From positions 124,001 to 188,000 of the forward strand of contig PHEH01000005.1 in assembly GCA_002841155.1 (NCBI GenBank): DNA of 64,000 nucleotides, given 5' to 3'. The translations under genes and the position numbers were made by a program. This document shows positions 62,236 through 64,000 of the stretch, in pieces. The notes beneath the pieces are model-generated. The model was not told where the DNA came from, did no database searches, and saw only the letters and a program-made list of their open reading frames with translations. Each line of letters begins with the position of its first letter. The first letter of the stretch is position 1. The DNA comes from Alphaproteobacteria bacterium HGW-Alphaproteobacteria-18. Its GTDB lineage: Bacteria; Pseudomonadota; Alphaproteobacteria; Caulobacterales; Hyphomonadaceae.

Positions 62236-63503
62236 TGAGCGCTCCCTTCGCCGCCTTCCTTCATACCGGCATCAGCGACCGCTTCAGCCTCTGAAGCGGT
62301 CTTTTTCTGATCGCCATGAACTTTCACTGTGCCGTCGGGCAGGCGCTCCATAACGGTGATGCTCATGCCATCGAAGGCAGCCTGAATGGGGCTTGTGATG
62401 GCCAGCTCGCCAGGCTCAACTCCCGAGCGGAGATAGGCCCCCGTTCGATCAGAAAAGGCGACGTCTACCGAGCGGATAGAGAGCTTGCCGTTTTTGGCGT
62501 CGCCTACAAACAGGCGATCGTCGCCACGAAGCGCTGCCCGCGGGGCGATCAGGACGCTGTCGATTGTCGTGCCCTGGATGCGGGCATTGACAAAGAGGCC
62601 CGGCGCCATCGGCGCGCCATCATCGGCCCCGGTTCCGAAGGGGTCTTTGAGCTCGGCAAAAACGTTGATCTGCCGGGTCTGCGAGTTGATGGCAGCGCCC
62701 GTGCGCACGATCTCACCGATCCAGGTGCGCGGCTTGCCGCCCACGACAGCAGAGAACTCGACCTTTGGACCGGGCTGGTCTGCCGAAGCAGAAAAGGCGA
62801 TCGGCAGGCCGAGCTGACCAAGGTCAGCATCCTTTAGGGGCAGGGCCACTTCCACCACATCGGTGGCAAATATGGTTCCAAGCGCCTGGCCAGGCGAAGC
62901 AAACTGGCCGATATCGGCCGAGCGTTCGCGTACACGTCCATCGAACGGCGCCACAATGGCGGTTCGCCCGAGGCTCAGTTCAGCTTCGGCCAGTTGTGCC
63001 TTGGCAGCCTCGAGGGACGCCCGGGCTTCGGCAAGCTGAGGCTCGCGCCGGGCAAGGGGTGAGGCGTCCGCAAGTCCAAGATCCTTGAGGTCTTGCTGAG
63101 CCAGCTCAGCTTCAGCAATTTCGCGCGCCAGGCCCTGTTCGGCGCTGGCGACTATCGAGCGTGCCCGCACGATCGTGAGTTCATAGTCGGCAGGCTCGAC
63201 ACGAACGAGTACCTGGCCGCGCTTGATGAAGCCCCCATCGACAAAATCCGGTGAGACATAGGTCACGCGGCCGGAAATCTGGGGCGAAACGATGATTTCG
63301 CGTTTCGGGCGCACTTCGCCTTGTGCTTCCACCGTGATCGTAAGGGAGCCTGACGTCACCTGTTCAGCAAAGACGTTGAGACCTGGGCGGGGCTCATCAT
63401 TCTTTTCCGGCACCGGTTTCATGGCCGTGATGGCAATCACCCCCCCGACGCCAAGGATCAGAAGGATTGCGATTGGTGCGATGATGGCGATCAGGCGTCC
63501 CAT
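62232..63503 (-). CDS. RND efflux periplasmic adaptor
   Basis: The 423-residue membrane-fusion protein has an N-terminal membrane anchor (LIAIIAPIAILLILGVGGVIAI), a biotinyl-lipoyl half motif (VEAQGEVRPKREIIVSPQISGRVTYVSPDFVDGGFIKRGQVLVRVEPADYEL), a coiled-coil hairpin (about 105-185, LAEARASLEAAKAQLAEAELSLG) and the returning lipoyl half (TAIVAPFDGRVRERSADIGQFASPG). AGGAG precedes its ATG. It lies between the TolC-type gene and the permease, five bases and a four-base overlap respectively. Confidence 0.93.
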   Translation of the reverse strand: MGRLIAIIAPIAILLILGVGGVIAITAMKPVPEKNDEPRPGLNVFAEQVTSGSLTITVEAQGEVRPKREIIVSPQISGRVTYVSPDFVDGGFIKRGQVLVRVEPADYELTIVRARSIVASAEQGLAREIAEAELAQQDLKDLGLADASPLARREPQLAEARASLEAAKAQLAEAELSLGRTAIVAPFDGRVRERSADIGQFASPGQALGTIFATDVVEVALPLKDADLGQLGLPIAFSASADQPGPKVEFSAVVGGKPRTWIGEIVRTGAAINSQTRQINVFAELKDPFGTGADDGAPMAPGLFVNARIQGTTIDSVLIAPRAALRGDDRLFVGDAKNGKLSIRSVDVAFSDRTGAYLRSGVEPGELAITSPIQAAFDGMSITVMERLPDGTVKVHGDQKKTASEAEAVADAGMKEGGEGSAQ

Positions 63504-63508
63504 GGCGT

Positions 63509-64000
63509 CTATCTCCTGCCGCTTTCGGCGGCGTCAGTGTCAAAGAGGTCATCCTCAGAGGCGAGTTCCATCACCGGAACACCGCCGCCAAGGGCGAGAT
63601 GGTAGTTGATACGATTGCGCGCGCGGTCTGCCCGGGCGGTCACCAGCTGGCTTTCTGCTGTCAGCCGGCGCGTCTGCGCGTCGATGAGGTTGAAGATGTT
63701 GACCGTGCCGCTGGAGTACTGGCGCTCGGCGATTTCCTCGGCAAAGCGGGCCTCTTCCAGCGCGCGGCCCTGCGCGTCTTCCTGATGGGCGATCAGAATA
63801 TCCGCCGTCAGAGCGTTTTCGACCTCGCGCCAGGCATCGAGTGCTGCGCTGGCATAGTTGGCAACGGCCACCTCTGCCTGGGCGATGGTGGCAAGGCGCT
63901 GGGCATCGAGCCGTCCGCCGGTGAAGATGGGTTGCACAAGGCTCCCGATCAGGCGTGCTGCGATGAGGGATGGGTCCAGTGCCTCGGAAAGGTCTGTCTG
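63509..64000 (-). CDS. TolC-family outer membrane channel (5' truncated by window edge)
   Basis: The open frame continues to the last base of the window, so the ORF-track GTG at 63937 is an internal valine in SLVQPIFTGGRLDAQ. The 163 visible residues are the second repeat of an outer membrane factor: periplasmic helices AEVAVANYASAALDAWREVENALTADILIAHQED and RYSSGTVNIFNLIDAQTRRLTAESQLVTARADRARNRINYHLALGGG (the track reads QYSSGTVNIF). It is the first visible gene of the efflux operon and supplies the exit duct. Confidence 0.9.
   Translation of the reverse strand, partial: QTDLSEALDPSLIAARLIGSLVQPIFTGGRLDAQRLATIAQAEVAVANYASAALDAWREVENALTADILIAHQEDAQGRALEEARFAEEIAERQYSSGTVNIFNLIDAQTRRLTAESQLVTARADRARNRINYHLALGGGVPVMELASEDDLFDTDAAESGRR

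Noticed and set aside
60586-62238. 550-residue plus-strand ORF opposite the RND permease
   Set aside because: It is the antisense shadow of a GC-rich conserved gene, with His/Asp/Arg-rich composition and no domain.

Overview
The window is a gene-dense, GC-rich stretch (AT-rich only in a few islands) from an alphaproteobacterium. Gene content fits the Hyphomonadaceae/Caulobacterales-Rhodobacterales neighbourhood best, for example a Hyphomonas-like genome: ethylmalonyl-CoA mutase, a 180-kDa NAD-glutamate dehydrogenase, a fused indolepyruvate ferredoxin oxidoreductase, the PhyR/NepR general stress response, a MarR-OmpR-EnvZ-IlvE block, a CC0125/CC1285-type lipoprotein and an alphaproteobacterial LexA box (GAAC-N7-GAAC). 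The genus is inference. No rRNA, tRNA, CRISPR array, prophage or complete insertion sequence is visible.

Layout. 1-11.8 kb: 3' part of ethylmalonyl-CoA mutase; a protease/RimK fusion; an MFS exporter; a secreted PQQ-type sugar dehydrogenase lipoprotein; an aldehyde dehydrogenase; a HerA-like ATPase; an AI-2E-type permease. 12-23.3 kb: NAD-GDH, GST, QueG, MtgA, then a 450-bp intergenic mosaic of hairpins and repeats, an SDR, a HAD phosphatase, a lipoprotein and pterin dehydratase. 23.3-31 kb: a GNAT-nitrilase fusion, EnvZ/OmpR/MarR facing ilvE, a frameshifted PKD/REJ-type lipoprotein and a DMT permease preceded by a possible antiporter remnant. 31-37 kb: a general stress response locus (PAS-HWE kinase, PhyR, NepR, without an adjacent ecfG), SixA, a UrcA-type protein, an AT-rich region with a phased array of TTATCG-N5-CGATAA palindromes, then a DUF2256/photolyase pair whose promoter carries a LexA box and looks leaderless. 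37-47 kb: a processive GT2 enzyme, an acyl-CoA dehydrogenase pair, DUF2853, SIMPL protein, bacterioferritin and its ferredoxin, a membrane/XRE pair and class I lysyl-tRNA synthetase. 47-64 kb: fused IOR with divergent Lrp/AsnC regulator, serine hydrolase, DUF2332, thiolase, glutathione peroxidase, PilZ protein, an M13 peptidase with a homopolymer frameshift, and an RND efflux operon running off the right edge.

The genes are mostly chromosomal housekeeping and stress functions. The points most worth a second look are two one-base expansions of C tracts that break otherwise intact secreted-protein genes, the phased palindrome array, the LexA-controlled leaderless photolyase, the stress-response locus lacking its sigma factor, the RimB-RimK-like fusion and the repeat mosaic at 19.9-20.2 kb. 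I see no clearly new multi-gene defence or biosynthetic system.
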